Below, one piece after another: positions 7,145 to 14,906 of a stretch of 64,000 bases of DNA. The stretch spans positions 1-64,000 of the forward strand of contig JAFZIN010000012.1 in the NCBI GenBank assembly GCA_017554305.1. Reading direction: 5' to 3'. The translations under genes and the position numbers were made by a program. The notes under the pieces are model-generated. The model did no database searches. It had not been told where the DNA came from and saw nothing but the letters and a program-made list of their open reading frames with translations. The stretch is from Bacteroidales bacterium (GTDB taxonomy: Bacteria > Bacteroidota > Bacteroidia > Bacteroidales > UBA932). Every line of letters begins with the position of its first letter. The first letter of the stretch is position 1.

Positions 7145-8542
7145 CTAGTCTTCCAGAATTGTGTAGAGGATGTGGAGGGTTGGATAGTTGGCGTGGAGCG
7201 GGCCGTTGATGCGGCCTATGAAGTAACGGCTTCTGTCCAACGAATAGGTGGTTGTGGAGGCTGAGGTGTAGTAACTTGTTGTTGTGCTGGAGTTTACGCC
7301 GCAGAACCACATAGCGTATTTCTTCCACTCTTTGAGTATCTCCGTCTTGTTTTTGTTCACCATCTTCTGTACCGTGCTGGAGATGTCTCCGGAGTAATGG
7401 CTTAAAGATCTGTTAATTGCACCCACTTCATTGCCGCTTGAGTTAACATCGTCCAGAGGGGTGTAGTAGATATAGCTGGATGTATCTTTCTGTCTGAAAG
7501 CAGGATAGAGATATTCAGGGAAGTAGGCGTTAAGGTCTGAAACGGTAGCATCAGAGGTAACGAACGGCAGGTAATAGGTTGCCTTTCCAATTATAATCTT
7601 GGATGGATCATATCCCATCTTTGCAATCCATCTGTCTATGGTATCCTTCAAAACTGCAGGGTCTACAAACGGCTTGAGTCCTCCAACTCCCTCTGCATAA
7701 ACATACTCTTGCGGAGTGCTCTTTTCCAGAGGTTTAGAGCTGTAGGTGGAGAAGTTCTGAATGACACCGTCTGTTACAACCAGAACTATGGTTGTATCTT
7801 TTCTTGGGAGTCCGTCCTGCCAGGTTGGCTGGAAGTTGAAGGTAACGTACATTGAACCGCTGCTAAGGTCAAAGCCGTTAAGTCTTCCGCCGTTTATTCC
7901 CTCCTGCGGATTCTCTACGGTAAAGAGCAAACCCTTGAACTTCTTAATAAAGACTGTGTTGGAATCAAGTTCTGCCTGTGTGGCTCTGAGAATCTCACTT
8001 CCAAAGCTGTTTTTCAGGCGGATATGAAGAGAGTCTCTGCCGGTGTAAATTACTCCGCCGCTGTCTATTGGGGTGTGAATCCATTCACTCTCTTTAAGGT
8101 CTGAGTTGTATCTGTAGGTAGTGTCTACCACACGGGTCATTCTGTACACGTGAACATTCTGAGGCAGACCGTCCTGTGATGGGTCTGTTATGGTTTTAGA
8201 ATCTATCGGGAGGGCAATATGAATACTCTTAATAACTCTGGAGGTTCCAAGATCAGACCCCTCATTATACGGTGCAAAGTTGGTTGCAAAGGAGAAGGTT
8301 GAGAGACCAAACTCCTTTGTTCTCAATGCTCCCAGATAGGCGTATGAGGAGTTGAGAGACTGAAGGCTGTCCATCATTCTGTTCTCCAGTGGGAGATGGA
8401 AAGTTACGGTTCTCAGTTTAAGCTGCTGATCATCCGGAATGTTGTTGGCACCCAGAGTTTTATCTACATTAATACAAGAAGTGGCTGAAAAACACGCAAA
8501 TACAGCTAATAATATTGCAACTGCACGTAATTTGGAATGCAT
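7145..8542 (-). CDS. DUF4270 lipoprotein
   Basis: 465-residue predicted lipoprotein. The signal ends FSATSC with Cys23 as the lipidation site. The body has the features of DUF4270, a Bacteroidota family of unknown function: VDKTLGANNIPDDQQL at the start of the mature part, then many beta-strand segments with a YAYLGALRTKEFG stretch. It starts one base inside the stop of the upstream starch-synthase-like gene (TAATG), so the two are almost certainly one transcript. This pairing of a half-length glycosyltransferase with DUF4270 is, as I recall, common in Bacteroidales. No function should be assumed beyond an envelope location. Confidence 0.8.
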   Translation of the reverse strand: MHSKLRAVAILLAVFACFSATSCINVDKTLGANNIPDDQQLKLRTVTFHLPLENRMMDSLQSLNSSYAYLGALRTKEFGLSTFSFATNFAPYNEGSDLGTSRVIKSIHIALPIDSKTITDPSQDGLPQNVHVYRMTRVVDTTYRYNSDLKESEWIHTPIDSGGVIYTGRDSLHIRLKNSFGSEILRATQAELDSNTVFIKKFKGLLFTVENPQEGINGGRLNGFDLSSGSMYVTFNFQPTWQDGLPRKDTTIVLVVTDGVIQNFSTYSSKPLEKSTPQEYVYAEGVGGLKPFVDPAVLKDTIDRWIAKMGYDPSKIIIGKATYYLPFVTSDATVSDLNAYFPEYLYPAFRQKDTSSYIYYTPLDDVNSSGNEVGAINRSLSHYSGDISSTVQKMVNKNKTEILKEWKKYAMWFCGVNSSTTTSYYTSASTTTYSLDRSRYFIGRINGPLHANYPTLHILYTILED

Positions 8543-9369
8543 TACTCTTTCAAAAATTTTCCGTAAAACTTAATATATCTGCTAGTATAGGCTGCGGTGT
8601 TGCCCTCTGCAATGTCCGTGCACGTTAGTGTAGGAACCTTGGATTTTGCGGCAAAGTCCAGAACCTCTTTGCTGACTCCCTTGCTTGCCACAATCACACC
8701 GTCCGAATACTTCACCGCCAGTTTAGCAAGATTTATGCCAGTAGGGGTGTTCAGAAGATCTGCGTCTGCCGGTTTCATGCCGCCCAGGAGCGTTTTCTTT
8801 GCAAAGGAGGCGGAGAAGCGCTCCTTGGAAACGTCATCATACAGGGAGGTGACAACCTTGCAGTCTGTGAATATAGGATCTGATTTGAAGGTCCGTTTGA
8901 TGTACATTGGAACAAGGTTGGCCAGCCATCCGTTGCAGTGAACTATGGTTGGTTGCCAACGAAGCTTTTTTACGGTCTCCAGGGTTCCGCGGGCAAAGAG
9001 AATGGCTCTCTCATCATTATCTGCAAAGAACTTGTCCTGCTCATCCCTAAAGAGGAACTTGCGCTTGAAATAGTCTTCATTTTCAATGAAATATACCTGC
9101 ATTCTGGCCTGTGCAATGGATGCCACCTTTATGACCAGAGGGCGGTCCAGATCATTTACAACTATATTCATTCCGCTGAGGCGGATAACCTCATGGAGCT
9201 GGTTGCGCCTCTCGTTAATTAGACCGAACTTTGGCATAAAAGACCTTATCTCCATACCGGCCTCCTGAGCGGCTTGCGGCATATATCTGCCAACTACGGC
9301 CGTTGGGCTGGTTGGAACGTAAGGAATAATCTCCGAACTTATGTACAAAATTCTTACAGGCGCTTTCAT
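8542..9369 (-). CDS. Glycogen/starch synthase N-terminal-domain protein (GT5-like, half length)
   Basis: 275 residues matching only the N-terminal Rossmann half of glycogen synthase: VRILYISSEIIPYVPTSP at the start, HCNGWLANLVPMY in the middle and VVTSLYDD. The usual K-x-G-G nucleotide-binding loop is replaced by YVPTSPTAVVG, and the C-terminal half with the donor-binding E-x7-E region is absent. Full GlgA proteins have about 480-500 residues. The protein ends in good sequence, and DUF4270 follows with a one-base overlap, so this is a stable short form rather than a fresh truncation. Databases often call it glycogen synthase; I doubt it makes glycogen alone. A -7 box TATCTTTG at 9394-9387 gives a leader of roughly 12 nt. 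Confidence 0.7.
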   Translation of the reverse strand: MKAPVRILYISSEIIPYVPTSPTAVVGRYMPQAAQEAGMEIRSFMPKFGLINERRNQLHEVIRLSGMNIVVNDLDRPLVIKVASIAQARMQVYFIENEDYFKRKFLFRDEQDKFFADNDERAILFARGTLETVKKLRWQPTIVHCNGWLANLVPMYIKRTFKSDPIFTDCKVVTSLYDDVSKERFSASFAKKTLLGGMKPADADLLNTPTGINLAKLAVKYSDGVIVASKGVSKEVLDFAAKSKVPTLTCTDIAEGNTAAYTSRYIKFYGKFLKE

Positions 9370-9386
9370 CCGTAAAATAGTTTAGG

Positions 9387-9432
9387 CAAAGATAGTAAAA
9401 ATTTTAATATTTCCTCCGTTTTTATATCTTTG
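9387..9432. promoter_or_regulatory. Divergent -7 boxes for the glycosyltransferase and ftsX genes
   Basis: The minus strand has TATCTTTG at 9394-9387 facing the glycosyltransferase gene; the plus strand has TATCTTTG at 9425-9432 facing ftsX. Each is about 15-18 bases from its start codon, so both leaders would be very short. Upstream TTTG boxes are not clear. Confidence 0.55.
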
Positions 9433-9446
9433 GCGGCTGGATTATT

Positions 9447-10325
9447 ATGGACAGGAAGGAAAAAAGGAGCCTCAGGCGTCGTTTTTTACGCACTTACATC
9501 TCATCTGTAATAAGCATCTCGCTGGTGCTTTTTCTGGTGGGGTTGTTTGCTTTATTGGCCGCAGGGGTAAGCCGCGTCTCAGCATATTTTAAGGAGAACG
9601 TGAAGATTTCCGTAATCCTCAACGAGAAAGTTGGAGAGGCGCAGGCTGAGCAGCTGGCCCTAAACATTGGAGCAATGCCTCAGGTGGCGGCGGCGGAACT
9701 AATTTCCCAGGAGAGGGGAACAGAAGAGATGAAGGAATTTTTGGGCGAGGATTTTCTGGATCTTTTTGAATCCAACCCTATTCCTGCCTCAATAGACCTC
9801 CAGCTTAAAGAGGCTTATTTTCATCCCGATAGTATAACTCACCTGAAAGGCATACTGCTGGAAGACCCAATGGTGGAGAAGGTAGACTATCAGGAGGGAA
9901 TAATAACAACCATCAACAAAAACCTCCGTTTGGCGGGCCTGGCCTTTATCATTTTTGTTGCCCTGCTTGCCTTCATTTCCGTGGTGCTTATAAACAACAC
10001 CGTAAGGCTCAACATTTACTCCCGCCGATTCTCCATCCGCACTATGCAGCTGGTTGGTGCAACACCCGGTTTCATTCAGCGTCCGTTTCTTTATAACGCT
10101 CTGATACAAGGTGCAATAAGCGCTTTGATTGCCATAGTTGCGTTGGCCTTTACCGTGCACTTTATTGTGCGGCAGTTTCCTCAGGCATCTGCTCTTGCAG
10201 GAGTTGAAACTCTCTGCTATGTGGGGGCGGGTGTGCTGGTTCTTGGTATCTTAATCTGTTTTATTTGTACATTTGCGGTTGTAAAAGAGATGACACAACT
10301 CTCTTACAACAAGCTATATTATTAA
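9447..10325 (+). CDS. ftsX: Cell division protein FtsX
   Basis: 292-residue membrane protein of the FtsX family, partner of the ATPase FtsE in activating murein hydrolases at the division site. A short basic N-terminus (MDRKEKRSLRRRFLRTY) precedes a first membrane helix at about 17-40. A periplasmic domain follows (about 45-165, with VGEAQAEQLALNIGAMPQV and VEKVDYQEG). Then come three helices, with the conserved INNTVRLNIYSRRFSIRTMQLVGAT loop (quoted here only as a landmark at about 190-210). ftsE is not adjacent, as is usual in Bacteroidota. The EnvC-like protein at 46839-48095 is the kind of periplasmic activator FtsX works with. DUF3098 and uppP follow closely. Confidence 0.92.
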   Translation: MDRKEKRSLRRRFLRTYISSVISISLVLFLVGLFALLAAGVSRVSAYFKENVKISVILNEKVGEAQAEQLALNIGAMPQVAAAELISQERGTEEMKEFLGEDFLDLFESNPIPASIDLQLKEAYFHPDSITHLKGILLEDPMVEKVDYQEGIITTINKNLRLAGLAFIIFVALLAFISVVLINNTVRLNIYSRRFSIRTMQLVGATPGFIQRPFLYNALIQGAISALIAIVALAFTVHFIVRQFPQASALAGVETLCYVGAGVLVLGILICFICTFAVVKEMTQLSYNKLYY

Positions 10326-10327
10326 GT

Positions 10328-10573
10328 ATGTCAGACAACAAAAATAATTTTGCACTCCCTAAGAGGAACGTGGGATGGATGATAGCGGGATTTGCCGTTA
10401 TGGTTTTGGGTTATATCCTTATGGTAGGCGGCGGCAGTTCTGAGCCAAGCCAGTTTTCTCCTGAGATCTTCAGTTTCCGCAGGTTGGTTCTGGCACCTGT
10501 TGTGATAATAATAGGTGTTGTTGCTGTTACCGTTGCAATAATGAAGTGCAAAACAAAAGAGAAAGAAAAATAA
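10328..10573 (+). CDS. DUF3098 small membrane protein
   Basis: 81-residue protein with two predicted membrane helices (about 14-32 and 53-72), a short basic tail (KCKTKEKEK) and an N-terminus MSDNKNNFALPKRNVGWM typical of DUF3098. Its function is unknown. In Bacteroidota it is commonly located between ftsX and uppP, as here, with gaps of 2 and 6 bases, so it is likely part of an envelope operon. I chose ATG 10328; a longer frame beginning inside ftsX is possible but would overlap the conserved end of FtsX. Confidence 0.82.
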   Translation: MSDNKNNFALPKRNVGWMIAGFAVMVLGYILMVGGGSSEPSQFSPEIFSFRRLVLAPVVIIIGVVAVTVAIMKCKTKEKEK

Positions 10574-10579
10574 TTAAAT

Positions 10580-11515
10580 ATGAGTTGGTTACAGGGATTG
10601 ATCTTAGGTCTTGTTCAGGGTTTGGCGGAGTTTCTGCCTATAAGCAGCAGCGGTCACCTTACCATAATGCAGGAACTTTTTGGAATAGGCGGAAGTGAGA
10701 ACCTAGCATTTGATGTGGCTGTTCACGTTGCTACGGTTTTGAGTACGTTGGTAGTCTTCTTCAAACCAATTTCCAACCTTACTAAAGGTGCATTCACCAA
10801 GGGATTTAACAAGGAGAAGGATTATATTCTGAAGATTATAATCTCCATGATTCCTATTCTCATTGTGGGAATATTCTTCAAAGACTGGGTTGAGAGAATC
10901 TTTGATACAGAGCGAGTTGCGCGCCACACTGGAAACGGTTTGCTGGTTGTTGGAATTATGCTCATTGTAACGGCGGTTCTTCTTTTGGTGAGCGAGATTA
11001 TCTCCGCCGTAAGAGATCTTAAGCACGGAAGTGATGCCGAGGCAAAAGAGCAGAAGATTGCAGACAGAATGACTGTTAACGAGAATATGAGCACTGCGGA
11101 GAAGCGTAAAATCTTCTCACTGCAGAATGGGATTAACTACTGGCAGTCTTTCTTAGTTGGTGTGGCTCAGTGCTTTGCGGTGCTGCCTGGTCTTTCCCGT
11201 TCCGGTTCCACAATAGCAACCGGTCTTATGGCAAAGGTTAAGAAAACCTCCATTGCTCAGTTTGCATTCCTTATGGTGATTGTTCCAATTTTGGGCGAGG
11301 CGTTCCTGGAAATCGTTAAAGGAATCAAGACCGGTGAGGGTGCGTTTGTCTTCTCACTCCCAGTGGTTTGCGGCTTTTTTGCTGCATTCATTTCCGGAAT
11401 ATTTGCCTGCACCGTAATGGTTAAACTGCTCAAGAAGTTCAACTTATACGGCTTTGCAGTTTACTGCTTCATTGCCGGAGTTCTTTGCATAGTACTTCCT
11501 TACGTAATTAAATAG
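10580..11515 (+). CDS. uppP: Undecaprenyl-diphosphate phosphatase
   Basis: 311-residue integral membrane enzyme of the BacA/UppP family. It dephosphorylates undecaprenyl diphosphate so the lipid carrier can be reused for peptidoglycan and other surface polymers; it also gives bacitracin tolerance. The two family signatures are visible: GLVQGLAEFLPISSSGHL near residues 9-26 (catalytic Glu and the SSSGH run) and PGLSRSGSTIATG near 205-217. A charged insertion around residues 145-185 is longer than in the E. coli protein (273 residues). The stop overlaps the lpxH start by one base (TAGTG). Confidence 0.93.
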   Translation: MSWLQGLILGLVQGLAEFLPISSSGHLTIMQELFGIGGSENLAFDVAVHVATVLSTLVVFFKPISNLTKGAFTKGFNKEKDYILKIIISMIPILIVGIFFKDWVERIFDTERVARHTGNGLLVVGIMLIVTAVLLLVSEIISAVRDLKHGSDAEAKEQKIADRMTVNENMSTAEKRKIFSLQNGINYWQSFLVGVAQCFAVLPGLSRSGSTIATGLMAKVKKTSIAQFAFLMVIVPILGEAFLEIVKGIKTGEGAFVFSLPVVCGFFAAFISGIFACTVMVKLLKKFNLYGFAVYCFIAGVLCIVLPYVIK

Positions 11516-12285
11516 TGGCGCTCTACTACTTCATAGCAGACTCGCATCTTGGGCTTGATTACAAGGATCCCAAAGAGAGGGAGAAAAAGTTTGCCTCCTT
11601 CTTAGAGTCTCTGCCTGAGGAGACTAAGGAGGTTTATCTGCTTGGAGATATCTTTGATTTCTGGTTTGAGTACAAGGATCTTTACCCTGCCGGTTTTGCA
11701 AGAACGCTGGGTGCAATTGCCTCATTGATAGACCGCGGCGTAAGGGTTCATTTCTTTAACGGCAACCACGATATTTGGACATACCGCCATCTGCAAAACG
11801 AGATTGGCGTAATAATGGAAAAGCAGCCGCTGGTTGTGGAGATTGAGGGGCAACGCTTCTGCCTGGGACACGGAGACGGCCTCTGGTATAACCCATTTAC
11901 CTACAGAGTATTGCAGTGGTTCTTCAAGTGCCGCTTCAACCAGGTTTTCTGGGGTGGCATTATTCCTCCGCGATGGTTCTTTAAACTTGGCCACTCCTGG
12001 AGCAAGCACAACCGCCTCACCCGTTTTGAAAAGAAAGATGCAGCAGAGATGGAGCTGGATACTCAGAACATAAAGAGAGATTCTCTCAACTGGGCTGAGG
12101 AGTTCCAGAAACAGTTGGCTGCAAAGGGAGAGAAACCGGTAGACCACTTCATCTTTGGTCACTTCCATACTCCTTTCACTCAGGAGATTCCGGCGGGTGG
12201 AGATCTCTCCATCCTCGGCGATTGGATCCACAATCCAGACTACCTCCTCTTTGATGGCAAGGCCCTGAAACGCATCACTTTGTAA
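11515..12285 (+). CDS. lpxH: UDP-2,3-diacylglucosamine diphosphatase (LpxH type)
   Basis: 256-residue calcineurin-like metallophosphoesterase of lipid A synthesis, which cleaves UDP-2,3-diacylglucosamine to lipid X and UMP at the inner membrane face. The five metal-binding blocks are in order: FIADSHLG (residues 6-13), GDIFDFW (45-51), GNHD (82-85), GHGD (119-122) and GHFH (about 218-221). It begins with GTG, overlapping the uppP stop by one base. The central loop with several Trp and Phe residues (VFWGGIIPPRWFF) is typical of membrane-associated LpxH. The compound palindromic repeat starts four bases after the stop and may end the transcript. Confidence 0.88.
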   Translation: MALYYFIADSHLGLDYKDPKEREKKFASFLESLPEETKEVYLLGDIFDFWFEYKDLYPAGFARTLGAIASLIDRGVRVHFFNGNHDIWTYRHLQNEIGVIMEKQPLVVEIEGQRFCLGHGDGLWYNPFTYRVLQWFFKCRFNQVFWGGIIPPRWFFKLGHSWSKHNRLTRFEKKDAAEMELDTQNIKRDSLNWAEEFQKQLAAKGEKPVDHFIFGHFHTPFTQEIPAGGDLSILGDWIHNPDYLLFDGKALKRITL

Positions 12286-12288
12286 ATG

Positions 12289-12486
12289 CTGTGCTTTCAG
12301 CACAGGGCACTAAAGTGCCTTATTAATAAGTGCCTACCTTTACTTCCAGCTATAAAAGGTTTGGAGATATTTCTTCCGTAAAAACCTTAGTCACCCGCGA
12401 CTATAAGCGGGAGGGGCCCACAAGCGTAGCGCAGTGGGAGGGACGAGCGAAGCGAGGGTTTTGAGGAAGAGAATATCTTCCAAACC
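12289..12486. repeat. Compound palindromic repeat, copy 1 (REP-like)
   Basis: A chain of palindromes fills the gap between convergent genes. CTGTGC/GCACAG is at 12289-12305, GGCACT/AGTGCC at 12306-12319, and TTATTAATAA at 12320-12329. A long imperfect palindrome at 12358-12486 follows, whose outer arms read GGTTTGGAGATATTTCTTCC and the inverse. Inside it lies a further stem CCCGC/GCGGG (12394-12411) plus GCG-rich short repeats. The same parts occur in the same order, inverted, at 46603-46751. No coding sequence is present. The first stems may also terminate lpxH. Confidence 0.85.
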
Positions 12487-12494
12487 CTTATATG

Positions 12495-13316
12495 TCAGTA
12501 AGGATTGTATGTTCCCTTAGTTGGAAACAACGAAAAGTAGAAGGCATCAAATCCGCCCGCCTGGTAGAGCATAACGAGGTCTTCAACCGGTCTGTCTTCA
12601 CCGAATTTATCGTAAGGTTTCTTGAGGTCGTTACCGAATATTCTTGCAATGGTTTGCCAGAAGCCGGCGGAGAGTCTGCCTCGGTACTCTCTTATGATAT
12701 AGAATGACGGGCGTCCCATCTCTCTGTCTACCAGCTTCATAAGAAGACGGCCCTGGGAGATGGTCATATTGCGGAGAGGCTTTTCAAACTTTTTGAAGAG
12801 TCTTTTCTGATACTCGTTGAGGTACTGTTCCCTCTCCCTTTCGGAGAAATCATTGGTTGCAAGAACGCTGTCTGCCTCTCGGATTATTTCTCTGCCCTGA
12901 AGTGCGTACGGATAGACTACTTTAAAGTTATATACCAGGCGGCGGTAACGTCTCCAATCCTTTGACTGACGGCGTGTTCTCTTTATCTGGTCAAACTTAA
13001 AGATTGGCGGAAGTTCTGCCACAAAGACCGTATCTCCGTTAATGACCTGATAGCGCATAACGGTCCACTCCGCCTTGCCCATAACGTGCGCCTTCTCCCT
13101 GTCTAACTTTCTCTGAAAAGCCTCTCTCTCTTTAATTCTCTTCTCAATGGCCTCCTTGTCTTCCAAAATTCTATCCTTCTCTGTTTTAGATACTTGTATG
13201 GTGTCTCTTCCGTTGCTTTGGGCAAAAGATTTACCTCCGTTCTGGGCAAAAAGAGCGGAGGCGGCAAAAAGCAGTGCCGCTGATGTGACGGAAATGTATC
13301 GCGAGAAAAGTTTCAC
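12495..13316 (-). CDS. DUF4294 exported protein
   Basis: 273 residues with an N-terminal signal peptide (MKLFSRYISVTSAALLFAASALFAQ). A charged, probably helical stretch follows (about 40-90, rich in Lys and Glu), then the DUF4294 core: VINGDTVFVAELPPIF, YRRLVYNFKVVYPYAL and ISQGRLLMKLVDREMG. DUF4294 is a Bacteroidota family with no assigned role; the signal implies a periplasmic location. On the minus strand, TAACTTTG at 13328-13321 is a -7-like box only a few bases ahead of the start, so the transcript may be nearly leaderless. Convergent with lpxH across the palindromic repeat. Confidence 0.78.
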   Translation of the reverse strand: MKLFSRYISVTSAALLFAASALFAQNGGKSFAQSNGRDTIQVSKTEKDRILEDKEAIEKRIKEREAFQRKLDREKAHVMGKAEWTVMRYQVINGDTVFVAELPPIFKFDQIKRTRRQSKDWRRYRRLVYNFKVVYPYALQGREIIREADSVLATNDFSEREREQYLNEYQKRLFKKFEKPLRNMTISQGRLLMKLVDREMGRPSFYIIREYRGRLSAGFWQTIARIFGNDLKKPYDKFGEDRPVEDLVMLYQAGGFDAFYFSLFPTKGTYNPY

Positions 13317-13349
13317 AACTCAAAGTTACAGCAAAAAGCGGGCAAAAGT

Positions 13350-13437
13350 GTTCCTGGTGTCCGTGAAAGGGGGACACCGGGAACGAAAAAGGGGTAAAAA
13401 TGTTCCTGGTGTCCGGAAAACCGGGACACCGGGAACA
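13350..13437. repeat. Tandem pair of similar hairpins
   Basis: Two inverted repeats with the same arms, offset by about 51 bases. The first is GTTCCTGGTGTCC (13350-13362) with GGACACCGGGAAC (13372-13384). The second is TGTTCCTGGTGTCC (13401-13414) with GGACACCGGGAACA (13424-13437). Each pairs with one G-U. They lie between the divergent DUF4294 and symporter genes, not at a 3' end. Confidence 0.8.
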
Positions 13438-13468
13438 CTTGGGATAGGAATGGCGAGTCAAAAAATGT

Positions 13469-13476
13469 TATATTTG
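13469..13476 (+). promoter_or_regulatory. -7 box of the sodium/glutamate symporter gene
   Basis: TATATTTG, an exact match to TAnnTTTG, 17 bases before the ATG at 13494. No TTTG is found at the usual spacing; the hairpin pair ends 31 bases upstream. Confidence 0.5.
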
Positions 13477-13493
13477 TAGTAAAGAAATAAATA

Positions 13494-14882
13494 ATGGATA
13501 ACTTCTTTCATTTTCAGGGTTTTACTCCATGGGTCTTCCTGGTAGATTTTGGAATGCTCTTTGGGCTGATGCTTTTGGGCAAACTCATTAGGGTTAAAGT
13601 TCCGCTTATTCAGAAACTCTTTATTCCGCCTAGTCTGCTTGCCGGACTTATGGGTTTGGCTCTGGGTCCCAACGGCTTGGGGTGGCTGCCGTTCTCTTCA
13701 AATCTATCTTCATACGCGGCGGTACTTATTGCGCTGGTATTCTCTACCCTGCCGTTCTCATCTCAGAAATCCTCTGTGAAAGAGGTGGTTAAGAGAGTGG
13801 GGCCTATGTGGGTTTACGCTCAGTTGGGAATGCTGCTGCAGTGGGGTGTGATGGGACTGCTTGGTATTTACCTCTTTAAGAGCATCTGGCCAAGTCTGAA
13901 CAGTGCGTTTGGTGCAATGCTGCCTACCGGATTCTACGGCGGACACGGAACAGCGGCAGCCATAGGTACTGCTTTTGAACATGTGGAGGGAGCAATGAAG
14001 TGGGAAGATGCAATGACTCTGGGAATGACTACCGCAACGGTGGGTGTTGTGATGGCAATTGTGGTAGGACTTGTGATTATAAAGTGGGGAGCCAAACGTC
14101 ATCAGACTCAGTTTATTGCAGACTTTAAAGAACTTCCTAACGAGCTAAGGACGGGCCTGCTTCCAAAGGAGAAGAGAGGGCCGCTCGCTGAGTGTACAAC
14201 CTCTTCAATTTCTATTGAACATCTTACCTTCCACTTTGCAATTGTCTTCTTTGTTGCAATACTGGGATACATAATGAGCGTGGCTGTAAAGAACTGGTGC
14301 TCCGGACTTTCTGCGCCTTACAACGGACTGGAACTGCCGGTGTTCTCCTGTGCGTTCATTGCGGGCCTTATAATTAAGAAACTCTTTGACGTGGGAAAAG
14401 TTTCCAATTATGTATGTCCAAAAACAATTCAGAGAGAGGGAAGTTTCTTTACGGATCTGCTTGTTACATGCGGAGTTGCATCTATAAAGATAGGTGTGGT
14501 TGTTAAGTACTGGCTGCCGCTGCTGGTTCTGATTCTGGTGGGTGTTGTTGTGGTGTTCCTCATCACATTCTACTTTGGAAAGAAACTCTCCAACAACTAC
14601 TGGTTTGAGAGGTCTATCTTTGCATGGGGCTGGTGGACAGGCACTATGGCAATGGGTATAGCGTTGGAGAGAATTGTGGATCCTGAGATGAAGAGCAAGA
14701 CTATGGATGATTATGCGCTTGCATATCTTCCTATTGCGCCTATAGAAATAATTTTGATTACACTTGTACCAATCTCATTCTCAGCCGGGTGGGGCGGTCT
14801 GCTTATGTGGATTTGTTTGGCGTTGAGCGTTGCGCTTATACTGCTTGCCCGTGCCATGAAGTGGTGGAATAAGGGGAAATAA
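13494..14882 (+). CDS. Sodium/glutamate symporter family protein (GltS type)
   Basis: 462-residue polytopic membrane protein resembling the ESS (glutamate:sodium symporter) family. Landmarks are the long N-terminal helices (VDFGMLFGLMLLGKLIRVKV), the glycine-rich re-entrant segment GAMLPTGFYGGHGTAAAIG at about 140-158 and its repeat-like partner GVASIKIG. A closing hydrophobic run precedes KWWNKGK. GltS is normally about 400 residues; the extra length is in the central loop (about 205-235). Substrate assignment to glutamate is by family only. The M19 dipeptidase gene follows 24 bases later, so uptake and peptide breakdown may be co-expressed. Confidence 0.75.
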   Translation: MDNFFHFQGFTPWVFLVDFGMLFGLMLLGKLIRVKVPLIQKLFIPPSLLAGLMGLALGPNGLGWLPFSSNLSSYAAVLIALVFSTLPFSSQKSSVKEVVKRVGPMWVYAQLGMLLQWGVMGLLGIYLFKSIWPSLNSAFGAMLPTGFYGGHGTAAAIGTAFEHVEGAMKWEDAMTLGMTTATVGVVMAIVVGLVIIKWGAKRHQTQFIADFKELPNELRTGLLPKEKRGPLAECTTSSISIEHLTFHFAIVFFVAILGYIMSVAVKNWCSGLSAPYNGLELPVFSCAFIAGLIIKKLFDVGKVSNYVCPKTIQREGSFFTDLLVTCGVASIKIGVVVKYWLPLLVLILVGVVVVFLITFYFGKKLSNNYWFERSIFAWGWWTGTMAMGIALERIVDPEMKSKTMDDYALAYLPIAPIEIILITLVPISFSAGWGGLLMWICLALSVALILLARAMKWWNKGK

Positions 14883-14906
14883 AGTAAATATCAGATAGTT
14901 ATAAAG

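Noticed and set aside
6849..7328. Upstream extension of the AbiEi reading frame (about 160 codons)
   Set aside because: It crosses the promoter and inverted repeat, overlaps the DUF4270 gene end and has no family similarity.
13350..13437. Possible CRISPR array
   Set aside because: Only two units, each a self-complementary hairpin, no equal-length spacers and no cas genes.
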